This document shows positions 1 through 6,637 of a DNA stretch of 20,245 nucleotides, piece by piece. How positions within the stretch are numbered: position 1 is the first letter of the stretch; the number at the start of each line of letters is the position of its first letter. The notes beneath the pieces were generated by a model. That model saw only the letters and a program-made list of their open reading frames with translations. It was not told the DNA's origin and did no database searches. A program made the translations under genes and the position numbers. Location: positions 1-20,245 of the forward strand of contig DATBFY010000179.1 in the NCBI GenBank assembly GCA_036558265.1, given 5' to 3'. This DNA comes from RYN-433 sp036558265. GTDB lineage: Bacteria; Planctomycetota; Phycisphaerae; Tepidisphaerales; Tepidisphaeraceae.

Positions 1-268
1 CCTTGGTCCACTGGGCCATCTTGGTGAGCTGGACGTCGCCGGCGTTGGCGGCAGACGCCTTGGTGAGCAGCTCGCTCGAGCGATCGAACTGACCGGCCTT
101 GAGGGCCTTGAAGGCCTCGGCCTTGAGCTCGTCCACGGTCGCCAGTTGCTGCGGTTGAGCGGCGGCCGACCGCGCCTGGGCGTGGACCCAGATGGGGACA
201 GCCAAGCCGGTTCCCGTCGCCCCCGCCAAGGCCAGACCCAGCATCCAACGAGCGAACCTCTTGGTCAT
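1..268 (-). CDS. Exported protein of unknown function, N-terminus only
   Basis: The reading frame is open from an ATG at 266-268 to the left edge, giving about 89 residues, so the C-terminus is missing. The start is supported by an AAGGA Shine-Dalgarno motif 7 bases upstream. Residues 1 to about 32 form a signal peptide: basic MTKRFARW, a hydrophobic Leu/Ala/Gly stretch, then VHAQA as a plausible signal peptidase I site. The mature part begins with a Gln/Ala-rich spacer and then an amphipathic helical region (DELKAEAFKALKAGQFDRSSELLTKA) with the spacing of a TPR-like helix pair. This suggests a periplasmic or envelope protein that uses TPR-like repeats. Nothing visible identifies an enzymatic domain, so I name no function. 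It is transcribed divergently from argS. Confidence 0.72.
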   Translation of the reverse strand, partial: MTKRFARWMLGLALAGATGTGLAVPIWVHAQARSAAAQPQQLATVDELKAEAFKALKAGQFDRSSELLTKASAANAGDVQLTKMAQWTK

Positions 269-638
269 ACGGCTATCCTTTTGTGTAAATCGATGGGGAA
301 GCATGTGTTAGGGGTCGCCCCGGCACATCCTGTGCTGCCGCTACGCGAAGCCACAACCGGACGGGAGGGCTACATTACCTTCGGCTAATATACGCGTCAA
401 ACACAAACGCGGACGGGCAAAAACGTCCACCAGTTAGACGTATCGCTTGTCCGGTGGTTCACTCGTGCTGTCCGCGCTTGGCGTCATACCCGACCCAACC
501 GGCCTCGTTTACCAGCAGAGGTGGAGATACGCGCCCGTCCGCTGTACCATCCGCCCCGCCGCCGACGCCGCCGCAGAATAATAGCCCCCTGACGGCGGCA
601 ATTGTCCACTAATTACTTACCGACCGGTTCCGGCCAAC
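269..638. other. Divergent intergenic region, no gene seen
   Basis: This 370-bp spacer separates the minus-strand exported-protein gene from plus-strand argS. It is less GC-rich and less codon-structured than its flanks. The short open frames crossing it (such as one at 146-388) lack a ribosome site and family resemblance, and overlap the exported-protein gene. It should hold promoters for both flanking genes. One sigma70-like candidate for the leftward gene is listed separately. I found no convincing plus-strand promoter, riboswitch or T-box element for argS. Confidence 0.6.
372..400 (-). promoter_or_regulatory. Candidate sigma70-type promoter for the left-edge gene
   Basis: On the minus strand a TTGACG hexamer (395-400) is followed after 17 bases by TAATGT (372-377), about 100 bases upstream of the ATG at 268. 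The -35 match is good and the -10 match is poor. A better-looking TATATT lies between them but has no well-spaced -35. This is a motif match only. Confidence 0.3.
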
Positions 639-2597
639 ATGCCCACGATCTCCTCCATCCTGGACGCCAAGTTTCGACAAGCGATCCGATCCGCCTTTGA
701 CATGGACGCCGATCCATTGGTCGGACCGGCCCAGAACGAGAAGTTTGGCGATTATCAGGCCAACGCGGCAATGTCCCTGGCGAAGACGGTTGCGGAAAAG
801 AGCGGCCAGAAGACCAACCCCCGGCAGGTCGCCGAGCAGGTCAAGAGCAAGCTCGACCTTGGGGACATGGCCAGCGAGATCAGCATTGCGGGGCCGGGGT
901 TCATCAACGTTCGCCTGAACCCGGCGTGGCTGTCGAGCCTCCTGGCGCAGGCGGGCGCTTCGGAGCGCCTGGGGGTCGAGCCGACGGCCACGCCGCAGAC
1001 GGTGGTGGTCGACTACTCGGGGCCGAACATCGCAAAGGAGTTGCACGTCGGACACTTGCGCAGCACGATCATCGGCGACGCGGTGGTGCGGGTGCTGGAC
1101 TTCCAAGGCCACCGGGTGATCAAGCAGAATCACATCGGGGATTGGGGAACGCAGTTCGGCCGAGTCATTCTTGCGATCTGGCACTTGTGCATGGCGGAAC
1201 GGCGGGGCGACCCGGAGTATCCCGCGCGAACGGCGAAGGAAGTGCTCAGCGCCGTTAAGCAAAATGATGCGGTGCGGCGGAAGCAGCTTATCGAAGAGGT
1301 CGCGCGCCGACAGGAAGAGGACTACAAGTCGGACCCGGAAGGCACGCAATACTTCGAACCATTCCTCGAGAGATACCATGCGGATTTGGAGCGATTGCTC
1401 CCGGCGTATCAGCTCGTCGGCGCTGTCGAGGAAGCTCCCGAAGCCCAGCAGTACATCGTGTACGAACGGCGCGCGCCGCGGCCGCTCGCGTCCGTTTCGA
1501 AGTTGGTAACATCCGATCTCCAGAAGGGGGTTGCCGCGAATCCGTTAAGTCAGCAGGAGGTCAATGCGTGGGCAGGAGTCCGCGCAGCAACGTTGGAATC
1601 ATGCCAGCGGATTTATGACCAACTGGGGGTCCTTCTCACACGCGCGGACGAATATGGCGAATCACGTTACAACCAGATGCTTCCGGCGGTGGTTGACGAC
1701 CTCAAGCACCTGGGACTGGCGACCGAATCAGAGGGTGCCGTCGCGGTCTTCATCGACGGGCCTGGGAAGCCCCCGCTGCTGATCGAAAAGGCGGGCGGCG
1801 AGGGTTACCTGTACGCCACGACCGACCTGGCTGCCATCCGGTACCGCGTCTCCGTGCTTCACGCGCAGCGCGTGATTTACCTCGTTGACGCGCGGCAGGC
1901 GAATCATTTCAACCAGGTGTTCGCGACCGCGCGCAAAGCCGGATGGGCGGACGACGCGTTGCTCGAACACGCGTCGTTCGGCACGATGCTGGGAGAGGAC
2001 GGCAAGCCGTTCAAGACGCGGTCGGGCGACACGGTCAAACTCAAAGATCTGCTCGACGAGGCTGAGGAACGGGCGCTCAAGCTCGCGTCGGAAAAGAACG
2101 CCCAGCTCAGCGACCAGGCGAAGCGCGCGATCGCCCACGCCGTGGGGATCGGGGCGGTGAAGTACTCGGACCTGTCGAAGGACCGCACGAGCGATTACGT
2201 CTTTTCGTGGGATCGCGCCTTGGCGATGGACGGGAACACGGCGCCGTACCTGCAATATGCCCACGCCCGCATCCGGTCGATTTTCCGAAAGGCTGGTGAT
2301 GTGCAGGCGTCATCCGGGCAGGTCAGGCTCGAATCGCCGTTGGAGCTAGCGCTGGCGAAGCACCTGCTTCGATTCGGGGAGGTCGTGGAGCTGGTCGCGC
2401 GCGAGCTCAAACCCCACCACTTGTGCAATTACCTGTACGAGTTGGCGACGCGGTTCAGCTCGTTTTACGAGAATTGCCCCGTCCTCCAAAGTGATGAAGG
2501 AACGAGGGCGAGTCGATTGGCGTTGTGCGACTTAGTCGCGCGGTTTCTGGCCAAAGGCCTGGACCTGCTCGGCATCGAACACCCCGACCAAATGTGA
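639..2597 (+). CDS. argS: Arginine--tRNA ligase
   Basis: Class I aminoacyl-tRNA synthetase that activates arginine with ATP and charges tRNA-Arg in the cytoplasm. The 652 residues are at the upper end of the usual size. The N-terminal Add1 domain is recognisable (KFGDYQANAAMSLAK, residues 35-49). The catalytic core has YSGPNIAK (126-133), the HIGH motif as HVGH (136-139) and HIGDWGTQFG (165-174). The second signature appears as KPFKTRSGDTVKL rather than KMSKS, a common state in ArgRS, which often supplies the lysine elsewhere. The C-terminal anticodon-binding helical domain ends in LGIEHPDQM, with the terminal Met typical of the family. The ATG at 639 has no strong Shine-Dalgarno, but the protein starts at the expected place for the family. 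It converges on the QueC-like gene with a 47-base gap. Confidence 0.97.
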   Translation: MPTISSILDAKFRQAIRSAFDMDADPLVGPAQNEKFGDYQANAAMSLAKTVAEKSGQKTNPRQVAEQVKSKLDLGDMASEISIAGPGFINVRLNPAWLSSLLAQAGASERLGVEPTATPQTVVVDYSGPNIAKELHVGHLRSTIIGDAVVRVLDFQGHRVIKQNHIGDWGTQFGRVILAIWHLCMAERRGDPEYPARTAKEVLSAVKQNDAVRRKQLIEEVARRQEEDYKSDPEGTQYFEPFLERYHADLERLLPAYQLVGAVEEAPEAQQYIVYERRAPRPLASVSKLVTSDLQKGVAANPLSQQEVNAWAGVRAATLESCQRIYDQLGVLLTRADEYGESRYNQMLPAVVDDLKHLGLATESEGAVAVFIDGPGKPPLLIEKAGGEGYLYATTDLAAIRYRVSVLHAQRVIYLVDARQANHFNQVFATARKAGWADDALLEHASFGTMLGEDGKPFKTRSGDTVKLKDLLDEAEERALKLASEKNAQLSDQAKRAIAHAVGIGAVKYSDLSKDRTSDYVFSWDRALAMDGNTAPYLQYAHARIRSIFRKAGDVQASSGQVRLESPLELALAKHLLRFGEVVELVARELKPHHLCNYLYELATRFSSFYENCPVLQSDEGTRASRLALCDLVARFLAKGLDLLGIEHPDQM

Positions 2598-2644
2598 CTC
2601 TCGCAGGGAACGCCCCGCACAGCCCTACCGCTTGCGGTGGCGGT

Positions 2645-3304
2645 TCACCCTTTCTTGACCACCCTTAACGGATCCACCTTTCCCGCCTGCTGGAACGCGC
2701 GCTCGCGTGCCCGGCAGCCCGGGCAGGCCCAGCAAGGCTCGGTGCCCTCCTCCAGGCAGCTCCAGGTCTTGTCGAGCGGGGCATTCACCTGGAAGCCGAC
2801 GTCCACGACCTGCCAGGGCTCGAGCTCCAGGAGCGGCGTGATCACCTCCAGGTCCTTCACGCCGCAGGGCATCTGGATCATCTCGTTCCAGATCTGGGTG
2901 AACTCGGTCGCGGCCGCCAGCTCGTCACCGCTGCCGCCCACTCGGAAGCCCAGGTAGAGAGCCGCGGCACGATAGAAGGCGGCGTAACGCACACCGGCGG
3001 CGATGAGCGGCAGCAGGTCGAGCATCTGCGGGCCGAGGTTGGCGACCTGGGCCCGCGGGTCACTGGCGACGGCCAGAACGTTCTTGGGGTCGCGCACCAG
3101 TTCCATGAAGGGCATCGGCAGCGAGTGCTCGCGATAGGGCTTGAAGTGCGCCACCTGCTGGTCATAGGCCGCCCGCGCGCGGGTGCCCCCCTGTCCGATT
3201 TCCCCGTGGAGCAGCACGAGCCGGTAGCGTTGGGCGGCCAGCGCATTCGTGACCGCCGAATTGATGCTTCCGCTGTTAAGGACGACCGCCAGATCCTTGG
3301 CCAT
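2645..3304 (-). CDS. QueC-like PP-loop protein with altered ATP motif
   Basis: The 219-residue protein resembles QueC, which converts 7-carboxy-7-deazaguanine to preQ0 using ATP and ammonia. Residues 183-197 contain the QueC-type zinc site: WSC, then C191, C194 and C197 as PCWACPGC, followed by RARERAF. The N-terminus has the PP-loop position but reads LNSGSINS (9-16) instead of SGGxDS, so both the second Gly and the Asp are changed. The canonical preQ0-site segment (VDYSGYPDCRPEF in QueC) is replaced by a different sequence around GGSGDELAAATEF (123-135). It is therefore probably a diverged paralogue with another or reduced activity, not a certain preQ0 synthase. The ATG at 3304 is preferred over a longer in-frame extension because homology begins at MAKDLAVVL and the extension runs through another gene and a repeat. 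It was probably co-transcribed with the dehydrogenase upstream. Confidence 0.85.
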   Translation of the reverse strand: MAKDLAVVLNSGSINSAVTNALAAQRYRLVLLHGEIGQGGTRARAAYDQQVAHFKPYREHSLPMPFMELVRDPKNVLAVASDPRAQVANLGPQMLDLLPLIAAGVRYAAFYRAAALYLGFRVGGSGDELAAATEFTQIWNEMIQMPCGVKDLEVITPLLELEPWQVVDVGFQVNAPLDKTWSCLEEGTEPCWACPGCRARERAFQQAGKVDPLRVVKKG

Positions 3305-3310
3305 TGGGTT

Positions 3311-3335
3311 TGTCCGTTGTCGGTTGTCAGTTGTC
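3311..3335 (+). repeat. Left inverted repeat (heptamer array) of the four-helix-bundle cassette
   Basis: From 3312 the plus strand reads as successive heptamers of the form GTCNGTT (GTCCGTT, GTCGGTT, GTCAGTT, GTCAGTT). The outer 25 bases match the copy at 3753-3777 in inverted orientation at 22 of 25 positions, with the outermost 11 (TGTCCGTTGTC) identical. The array overlaps the stop codon of the four-helix-bundle gene (TGA at 3334-3336). Confidence 0.8.
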
Positions 3336-3708
3336 AGTTGTTCTTGCCCTTTGGACCGATCGATTTGAGGTATGCGTTTAGCCTCGGCGATAGCTCCGTG
3401 ATCATCGGCTTGATCAGGCGTGTGTCCTCGCGGGTAATGAGTTCGCGCACGTAGGCGCGGCGTAGCCAGTGGATGACTTCGTACAACGACCCCCTGCCAA
3501 TCTTGACGAACCGTCGATTGTCTTGAAACGACCCCCTTCCGACGCCTTCCGCAACGTTCGCCCCGATGCCGTCCGCAGCCCGCACCAGCTGTTTGCCCAC
3601 CGTGTCTTGCGCGAATGAGTCCCACTTCCTTACCACGCGCCACACGGTATCCGCCAGCCGCACCACGAGCTTATAAACATCCAGATTCTCAAACGCCGTC
3701 CGAGCCAA
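3334..3708 (-). CDS. Four-helix-bundle protein (S23 / 23S rRNA IVS-type family)
   Basis: The 124-residue protein has the full signature of the four-helix-bundle family once named S23, whose first members were found in intervening sequences of 23S rRNA genes. It starts FENLDVYKLVVRLAD, continues with GKQLVRAADGIGANVAEGVGR near residues 38-58 and SLYEVIHWLRRAY near 74-86, and ends in an amphipathic helix. The molecular function of free-standing members is not established. The start is TTG at 3706-3708, supported by GGAAGG 6 bases upstream. No rRNA sequence is nearby, so this is not an intact IVS. The gene sits inside a pair of inverted heptamer arrays, suggesting a mobile or once-mobile cassette inserted between the dehydrogenase and the QueC-like gene. 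Confidence 0.92.
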   Translation of the reverse strand: MARTAFENLDVYKLVVRLADTVWRVVRKWDSFAQDTVGKQLVRAADGIGANVAEGVGRGSFQDNRRFVKIGRGSLYEVIHWLRRAYVRELITREDTRLIKPMITELSPRLNAYLKSIGPKGKNN

Positions 3709-3714
3709 GTGCCA

Positions 3715-3720
3715 CCTTCC
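3715..3720 (-). promoter_or_regulatory. Shine-Dalgarno site supporting the TTG start
   Basis: GGAAGG on the minus strand lies 6 bases before the TTG start of the four-helix-bundle gene. No ATG or GTG gives the complete family N-terminus, so this site decides the start. Confidence 0.6.
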
Positions 3721-3752
3721 TTCCCCAGTGAACGGGCCTTCCCATCACAACG

Positions 3753-3777
3753 GACCACGGACAACTGACAACGGACA
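3753..3777 (-). repeat. Right inverted repeat (heptamer array) of the four-helix-bundle cassette
   Basis: Read on the minus strand this is again a run of GTCNGTT-type heptamers (GTCCGTT, GTCAGTT, GTCCGTG, GTCCGTT). It matches the left copy at 22 of 25 positions in opposite orientation. It ends 3 bases after the stop codon of the dehydrogenase (TGA at 3781-3783). The mRNA copies of the two arrays would pair with each other. Confidence 0.8.
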
Positions 3778-3780
3778 GCT

Positions 3781-4740
3781 TCACCCCATCGTCAACAACA
3801 CCTTCAGCACGCCGGGCTTGGCCGCCATCTCCATCGCTTCGACGCCCTGCTCGATCTTGAAGCGGCGCTGAATCATCGACGTGACGTCCACGCTCTTTTC
3901 CGTCAGCGCCTTGATCGCCTCCTTGAACGGACCGCAGCGGCTGCCGACGAGGTTGATCTCGTCGATGACGATCGGCGCCAGGTTCAGTGCCCTGCCGGCC
4001 GCCACCGTGCTCTTGAGGACGATCGTGCCGCGCGGCCGGACGAGCTGCATCGCCATCTCCAAACCGCTCGCGCTGCCGGTGCAATCGACGACCACGTCCT
4101 GGTCGTGGCGCGGCGAGATGTCCGACACCGGCCGCGAGCGGATTCCCCACTGGTCGCACAGGCGCATCTTCTCGGGATGTTTGCCGATCACGCGCACCGG
4201 GCAGCCGGCGTTGCGCAGCACCTGGGCGCACAGCAGGCCCAGCCGCCCGTCCCCCAGCACCGTCACGAACGTCTTGGCGTCGAGCTTCACCTGCTTGATG
4301 ACCTGGAACGCCGCGGCCAGCGGCTCGACGAAGACTGCGGCGTCATCCTCGACCGATGCCGGGATCTCGTGCAGGTTGATGGCGGGCAGGCGTACGAGAT
4401 CGGCGAACGCGCCGTCGCGATTGAGGATCCCGAGGACGGTGCGATTGCGGCAGTGGTTCGACAGGCCGCTCAGGCATAGGTCGCACCGCCCGCACACGAC
4501 GTTGATCTCGCCCGCCACGCGCTTGCCGACCCAGTGCTTGGCCGAGGGCGACTCGATTACCTCGCCGACGAACTCGTGCCCGAGCACGCCGGCAAAACCC
4601 ATGTAGCCGCGGGTGATCTCGAGATCGGTCGCGCAGATGCCGGCCTGGCGCACCTTGATCAGGCAGTCGCCATCGTCGCGCGGGGGTTCGGGGCGCCGGG
4701 GGTTGAACGAGAGGGACTTGTCGAAGACGAGGGCGCGCAT
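3781..4740 (-). CDS. Zinc-dependent medium-chain dehydrogenase (MDR/ADH family)
   Basis: NAD(P)-dependent oxidoreductase of the medium-chain family, 319 residues, slightly shorter than the usual 340-380. The catalytic zinc set is visible as C36 (GICATD), H55-E56 (LGHEFVGEV) and E139 (FVEPLA). The structural zinc lobe has C83, C86, C89 and C97 in CGRCDLCLSGLSNHC. The Rossmann fold has a modified glycine motif, GDGRLG (163-168), followed by VIGKHPEK, where a basic residue after the second strand is compatible with either cofactor. The substrate cannot be deduced; alcohols, polyols and sugars are all used in this family. The ATG at 4740 fits the family start, with only a weak ribosome site. It lies 51 bases after the HEAT lipoprotein gene on the same strand. 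It was possibly paired with the QueC-like gene before the four-helix-bundle cassette inserted. Confidence 0.93.
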   Translation of the reverse strand: MRALVFDKSLSFNPRRPEPPRDDGDCLIKVRQAGICATDLEITRGYMGFAGVLGHEFVGEVIESPSAKHWVGKRVAGEINVVCGRCDLCLSGLSNHCRNRTVLGILNRDGAFADLVRLPAINLHEIPASVEDDAAVFVEPLAAAFQVIKQVKLDAKTFVTVLGDGRLGLLCAQVLRNAGCPVRVIGKHPEKMRLCDQWGIRSRPVSDISPRHDQDVVVDCTGSASGLEMAMQLVRPRGTIVLKSTVAAGRALNLAPIVIDEINLVGSRCGPFKEAIKALTEKSVDVTSMIQRRFKIEQGVEAMEMAAKPGVLKVLLTMG

Positions 4741-4791
4741 GCGAGCTTACACACCATCACCCCGTGGCCGGGGCGGCTAAACGGCGCGATT

Positions 4792-5688
4792 CTACCCGAA
4801 CGGGTTGTCCGACTTGGAGAGGAACTCGCGCCACCTGGCCTGGTCGTAATGGTAATCATGTCCGGTCATCAGGATCAGGCTCTTGCGCGCCTGCCAGGAG
4901 ACCTCGAATTCCTTCTCATGCAACACGTCGATCAGCGCGGTGGCGACGTCCTTGGTCGGGTAGTTGCGCAGCGCGTCGGCGCAGGCGACGCGGACGTCGC
5001 GCGTCTCGGGAACCGGTTCGAGCCGCCCCCCCTCCGCGCGCTGGTCGAACTGCGGGGCCATGTGCCGCAACAGCGCGGGCACGGCGGTCTCGTCCGGCAC
5101 GTTCGCCAAGGCCTTGGCGGCCTCCAGTCGCAGAAGCGGGTCCGCGCTGTCCAGATACCGGACCGCGATCGTGACGACGCTGCGGTCGCGCGAGCGGTTG
5201 AGTGCCCGCACCGCCGCCACGCGCACCAGCGCATCGGGGTCGCCCTGTGCGATCTGCCAGTAACGCTGCGTATAGGGGACGGTCCGCGCGAAGGGATAAT
5301 CGACCACGAGCCGCAGTATTCCCGTCCGCCGCACGTCGCCGGACTGGTCGTCCTCCATCATCCGCGCGTACTTGCCGGGGGTGTTGCCCAGGTAATAGCT
5401 GATGGTCTGCTTGGGGAAATCCCAGAAGGTGAACTTGAGGAATCCGGCGAACTCCTCGAACGTATTGACGCGCGTGCTGGGAGCGGGCCGCGTCGTGGGA
5501 ATGCCCTCACCGTGAATCCGTTGTGCGTTTGCCTGGCGGATGTCGCGCCACTCGGCCGCGGGCAGGACCTCGGGCTCGGGGCCCTTCTTTTTCTGAAAAG
5601 GATTGAGCGTGAACGAGGAGTTCGCCGAACATCCGGCGACCCCCGCCGAAACCGCCGCCGCAATCACGACCAAGCGCCATCGCCTCAT
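4792..5688 (-). CDS. HEAT-repeat lipoprotein
   Basis: The 298-residue protein has a lipoprotein signal: MRRWRLVVIAAAVSAGVAGC, with C20 as the probable lipidated cysteine. After a linker (about 21-75) and a short conserved-looking segment (TFWDFPKQTISYYLG, 87-101) come alpha-helical HEAT-type repeats from about residue 112 to 275. Units such as PDALVRVAAVRALN, DPLLRLEAAKALAN and DVRVACADALRNY show the D-x2-V/L-R-x2-A-x2-AL pattern. The C-terminus (MTGHDYHYDQARWREFL) is a form seen at the ends of many planctomycetal HEAT proteins. The likely role is a protein-binding scaffold in the envelope; no catalytic motif is seen. I chose the ATG at 5688 over an upstream in-frame start because it begins the signal peptide and overlaps the murI stop by four bases (ATGA), which implies translational coupling with murI. 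Confidence 0.88.
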   Translation of the reverse strand: MRRWRLVVIAAAVSAGVAGCSANSSFTLNPFQKKKGPEPEVLPAAEWRDIRQANAQRIHGEGIPTTRPAPSTRVNTFEEFAGFLKFTFWDFPKQTISYYLGNTPGKYARMMEDDQSGDVRRTGILRLVVDYPFARTVPYTQRYWQIAQGDPDALVRVAAVRALNRSRDRSVVTIAVRYLDSADPLLRLEAAKALANVPDETAVPALLRHMAPQFDQRAEGGRLEPVPETRDVRVACADALRNYPTKDVATALIDVLHEKEFEVSWQARKSLILMTGHDYHYDQARWREFLSKSDNPFG

Positions 5689-6575
5689 AACGTTCGATCC
5701 TCTACTGCTGACTGCACGCTGCCGACCGCCCACGGGCGGCTGAGCGCGTACAGTTCTTCCACGTCCACCTGGGTCGGCTCCCCGATCTCCACCCCCAGGA
5801 ATCGCGCCGCTAACGCCTTGAACCGGGGGGTATTGTCCGTGACGAAACACTGGAGCGCGCCGCCCTGGTCACGATCCCCCCGCAGCAGCCCCACCGCCCG
5901 AAGCCGCCGCGCGACATCTTCGGCGCACGCCTCGGCCGAGTCAACCACGGACACGCGCTCGCCGACCATCCGCTGGATGAGCCCCTTGAGGATCGGGTAA
6001 TGCGTGCAACCGAGCACCAGCACGTCCATCCCGCGCTGGTACATCGGCAGCAGGTACTGCTTGAGCGCCAGGCGCGTGACCGGGTCGTCCTCGCCGCGGC
6101 CTTCCTCGATGATGGGCACGAGGAGCGGTGTGGGGCGGTTAAGCAGCCGCGCGTGGGCGCGGCGCTTGACGATGGCGAACTCATAGGCGCGGGAACGGAT
6201 CGTCCCCTCGGTCGCGATCACGCCGATGAGCGGGAACTCTTTTTTCCCCGCCGCTTCCGCCGCCGCGCGGGCGCCAGGTTCGATCACCCCGCTGATCGAC
6301 AATTCCGGGAAATCCTTTCTTACCGCCGACAGCGCCATGGCCGTCGCCGTGTTGCAGCCGATCACGACGTGCTTGGGCTCGCGCGAGCGGAAAAACGCGA
6401 TGATCTGCCGGACGAACGTGGTGACCGTTTGCGGCGACTTGCCGCCGTACGGAACACGAGCGGTATCGCCGAAGTAGAGCACGTCCTCGTGCGGCAGGGC
6501 CGCTCGGATCGCGCGCACGACCGTGAGCCCCCCCAGCCCGCTATCCATGACGACGATCGGCGACGACGGCGACAC
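5685..6575 (-). CDS. murI: Glutamate racemase
   Basis: Interconverts L- and D-glutamate, supplying D-Glu for peptidoglycan precursors in the cytoplasm. The length of 296 residues is normal to slightly long. The two catalytic cysteines are C74 (GCNTATA) and C190 (GCTHYP). The N-terminal MDSGLGGLTV (10-19) carries the catalytic-site Asp and Ser, followed by YFGDTARVPYGGKS (34-47). The start is taken as GTG at 6573-6575, which leaves nine residues before the conserved MDSG motif, as usual for the family. An internal ATG at that motif would remove the first beta strand. The gene overlaps the HEAT lipoprotein by four bases and follows the ExbBD-linked fusion gene after 62 bases. A cell with this enzyme is likely to make peptidoglycan, which fits a link between the cluster and the cell envelope. 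Confidence 0.96.
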   Translation of the reverse strand: MSPSSPIVVMDSGLGGLTVVRAIRAALPHEDVLYFGDTARVPYGGKSPQTVTTFVRQIIAFFRSREPKHVVIGCNTATAMALSAVRKDFPELSISGVIEPGARAAAEAAGKKEFPLIGVIATEGTIRSRAYEFAIVKRRAHARLLNRPTPLLVPIIEEGRGEDDPVTRLALKQYLLPMYQRGMDVLVLGCTHYPILKGLIQRMVGERVSVVDSAEACAEDVARRLRAVGLLRGDRDQGGALQCFVTDNTPRFKALAARFLGVEIGEPTQVDVEELYALSRPWAVGSVQSAVEDRTL

Positions 6576-6637
6576 GCTACCGTTATCGGACGTCCGTCGC
6601 CGCCGCGCTCACCCAATCCCCCTGCTGCGTCGTTTTG

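Noticed and set aside
146..388. 80-residue open frame on the plus strand near the left edge
   Set aside because: It is antisense to the signal peptide of the left-edge gene, with no ribosome site and no recognisable domain.
2011..2040. Apparent loss of the KMSKS motif in ArgRS
   Set aside because: A degenerate second signature is normal in many arginyl-tRNA synthetases, so it is not evidence of inactivity.
2626..2638. Possible bidirectional terminator between argS and the QueC-like gene
   Set aside because: ACCGC/GCGGT gives only a short stem with a two-base loop and no T-run on either strand.
3305..3643. 113-residue N-terminal extension of the QueC-like protein
   Set aside because: It overlaps the four-helix-bundle gene in another frame and translates the heptamer array (QLTTDNRQRTNP). 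QueC homology starts at the ATG at 3304.
4760..4773. CCCCG/CGGGG hairpin after the HEAT lipoprotein
   Set aside because: It has a five-base stem and no T-run, so it is too weak to call a terminator.
5689..5850. 54-residue N-terminal extension of the HEAT lipoprotein
   Set aside because: It lies inside murI, has low-complexity Gly/Arg content and would bury the lipoprotein signal.
4534..6000. 488-residue open frame on the plus strand
   Set aside because: It is antisense to the dehydrogenase, HEAT lipoprotein and murI genes, which all have clear motifs. Its own translation has no family resemblance.
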